Below, piece after piece: positions 63,308-64,000 of a stretch of 64,000 nt of DNA. Numbering within the stretch: position 1 is the first letter of the stretch; every line of letters begins with the position of its first letter. Source of the DNA: Rusavskia elegans (lineage: Eukaryota > Ascomycota > Lecanoromycetes > Teloschistales > Teloschistaceae); NCBI GenBank assembly GCA_011316305.1, contig SAUG01000106.1, forward strand, positions 124,001 to 188,000, in the 5' to 3' direction. The position numbers and the translations under genes are program-made. The notes beneath the pieces are model-generated. The model saw only the letters and a program-made list of their open reading frames with translations, made no database searches and was not told the origin of the DNA.

Positions 63308-63442
63308 TCACGGCGAACTCTCTCGAAACCGACAACTCCTGCACTTCCCATGGCCACAAACCTGGCAATAATAGAACCACTCTGAATTATTCGTCGTGAA
63401 ACACCTGCAACACACCCAGTAGAGGATCCGACGTTTCGTCAT
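63308..63442 (-). CDS. Cys-rich zinc-ribbon-like microprotein, copy 3 (44 aa)
   Basis: ATG at 63,442, stop at 63,308. It has Cys11, Cys12, Cys14, Cys26, Cys29, Cys34 and Cys37, again three C-x2-C pairs with the same spacing, a Tyr-Trp-Val lead-in, an Asn-Asn in the loop and a Cys-Gly-His-Gly-Lys-Cys turn as in RanBP2-type and ribbon zinc fingers. Outside the cysteines and the Tyr-Trp it differs from copies 1 and 2 almost everywhere, including a basic tail (Arg-Phe-Arg-Glu). It is about 690 bp upstream of copy 2 on the same strand. No signal peptide. Function unknown. Confidence 0.66.
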   Translation of the reverse strand: MTKRRILYWVCCRCFTTNNSEWFYYCQVCGHGKCRSCRFRESSP

Positions 63443-63642
63443 GGCTATGTTGTATGGCAGCAAATTGTGCACGAGGTGTGTGGTGTGTTTTGAGGCCGAT
63501 GATACTGTGGGTGGGCTGGTGAAGTTGCTATGTGGTGGGATTGGGGAGATTTGGTGCTGGTGGGTGGTTCTTGGGGTTGGTTGGTTGGTTTGTTCTGATG
63601 TTTGGGTGAAGAGGGAGGAGAATTAGGGATGGAGATTGTGTG

Positions 63643-63650
63643 ATTTATAT
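63643..63650 (-). promoter_or_regulatory. TATA-like box upstream of microprotein copy 3
   Basis: The minus strand reads CCATATAAATCA about 205 bp before the ATG at 63,442. As for copy 2, a C-rich, G-poor leader (63,445-63,600, minus) follows. Confidence 0.4.
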
Positions 63651-64000
63651 GGGTTTTTTTTTCGTGGTGAAATGCCATGCATAGGTAGTATATGAGTCAA
63701 ATACATTTATTCACTGTCGATCTCGACTCCTGCAGCGTATAGAGGTCTGTAGAGAAGATGGTAGTGATAGAATAAGAGCCTACGCTAGAAAGTTGATTGC
63801 AAATTCCGAGAGAGAGCAGAGGCTTTCGATTAGATTGTTCTTACCTCTGGGTACTGTTTATCTCGTCGAACATCTATTTTGCAACTTGGAGTTAAGGGAT
63901 ATTAATATACGCGGTTCAGTAACCCCTTTTTCAAAGCCTCGAATGGCATCAAATCATGCTTATCAAAGCAGATGACATACAGGTGGTATAAGGATAGGAT
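63651..64000. other. Right end of the window
   Basis: About 350 bp upstream of the third microprotein gene. No gene, repeat or further copy of the microprotein was seen. Confidence 0.4.

Noticed and set aside
63105..63371. Pro/Thr-rich plus-strand frame
   Set aside because: It is explained by the C-rich bias downstream of microprotein copy 3 and overlaps the better-supported minus-strand microprotein.

Overview
This window looks like a piece of a filamentous ascomycete (Pezizomycotina) chromosome. Coding genes have short introns (51-137 nt) with GT..AG ends. The first half carries the signature of repeat-induced point mutation (RIP): CpA and TpG almost absent, TpA in large excess, CpG, CpT and CpC kept. 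A Dothideomycete-like fungus is plausible but not shown.

Positions 1 to about 32,600 are a gene-free, AT-rich, RIP-destroyed nest of retroelements, which target-site duplications allow to be unpicked. The oldest layer is a gag-like relic read on the minus strand (1-2,839; 13,458-14,660; 31,876-~32,600). Two minus-strand elements with ~410-bp LTRs (family A) landed in it: 2,840-13,452 (TSD GTAAA) and 14,666-31,870 (TSD CTTCC). Three chromodomain-bearing Ty3/Gypsy elements (family B, ~430-bp LTRs) then landed in the A elements: B1 5,973-12,603 (minus), B2 15,824-23,030 (plus) and B3 23,234-29,866 (plus). B2 later took a 419-bp hAT-type MITE (8-bp TSD) and, after RIP had finished, a 153-bp unmutated insert with a perfect 15-bp TSD.

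From about 32,600 the composition becomes normal. A ~609-bp inverted-repeat element sits on the boundary. A divergent pair of unrecognised genes follows: a 363-aa protein on minus and a four-exon 385-aa protein on plus. Positions 37-50 kb are gene-poor and full of decayed coding sequence, including a frameshifted but not RIP-mutated Ty1/Copia relic (47.15-49.0 kb). Next come a two-exon 192-aa secreted protein (minus, 50.8-51.5 kb), a 736-aa unrecognised protein with an acidic tract (plus, 52.9-55.1 kb) and a frameshifted membrane-protein pseudogene (minus, 56.5-58.3 kb). A two-exon OTT_1508-like deaminase of 674 aa follows (plus, 59.6-61.7 kb).

The most unusual part is 61.8-63.7 kb. It holds three tandem minus-strand open frames of 42, 42 and 44 codons, each a complete microprotein with six regularly spaced cysteines (C-x2-C, C-x2-C, C-x2-C), each preceded by a TATA-like box about 180-240 bp upstream, and two of them by clearly C-rich, G-poor leaders. 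They diverge strongly but keep the cysteine frame, and the first two differ largely at silent positions, so they look like a selected gene family too small for ordinary gene finders. They lie beside the deaminase gene and converge with it.
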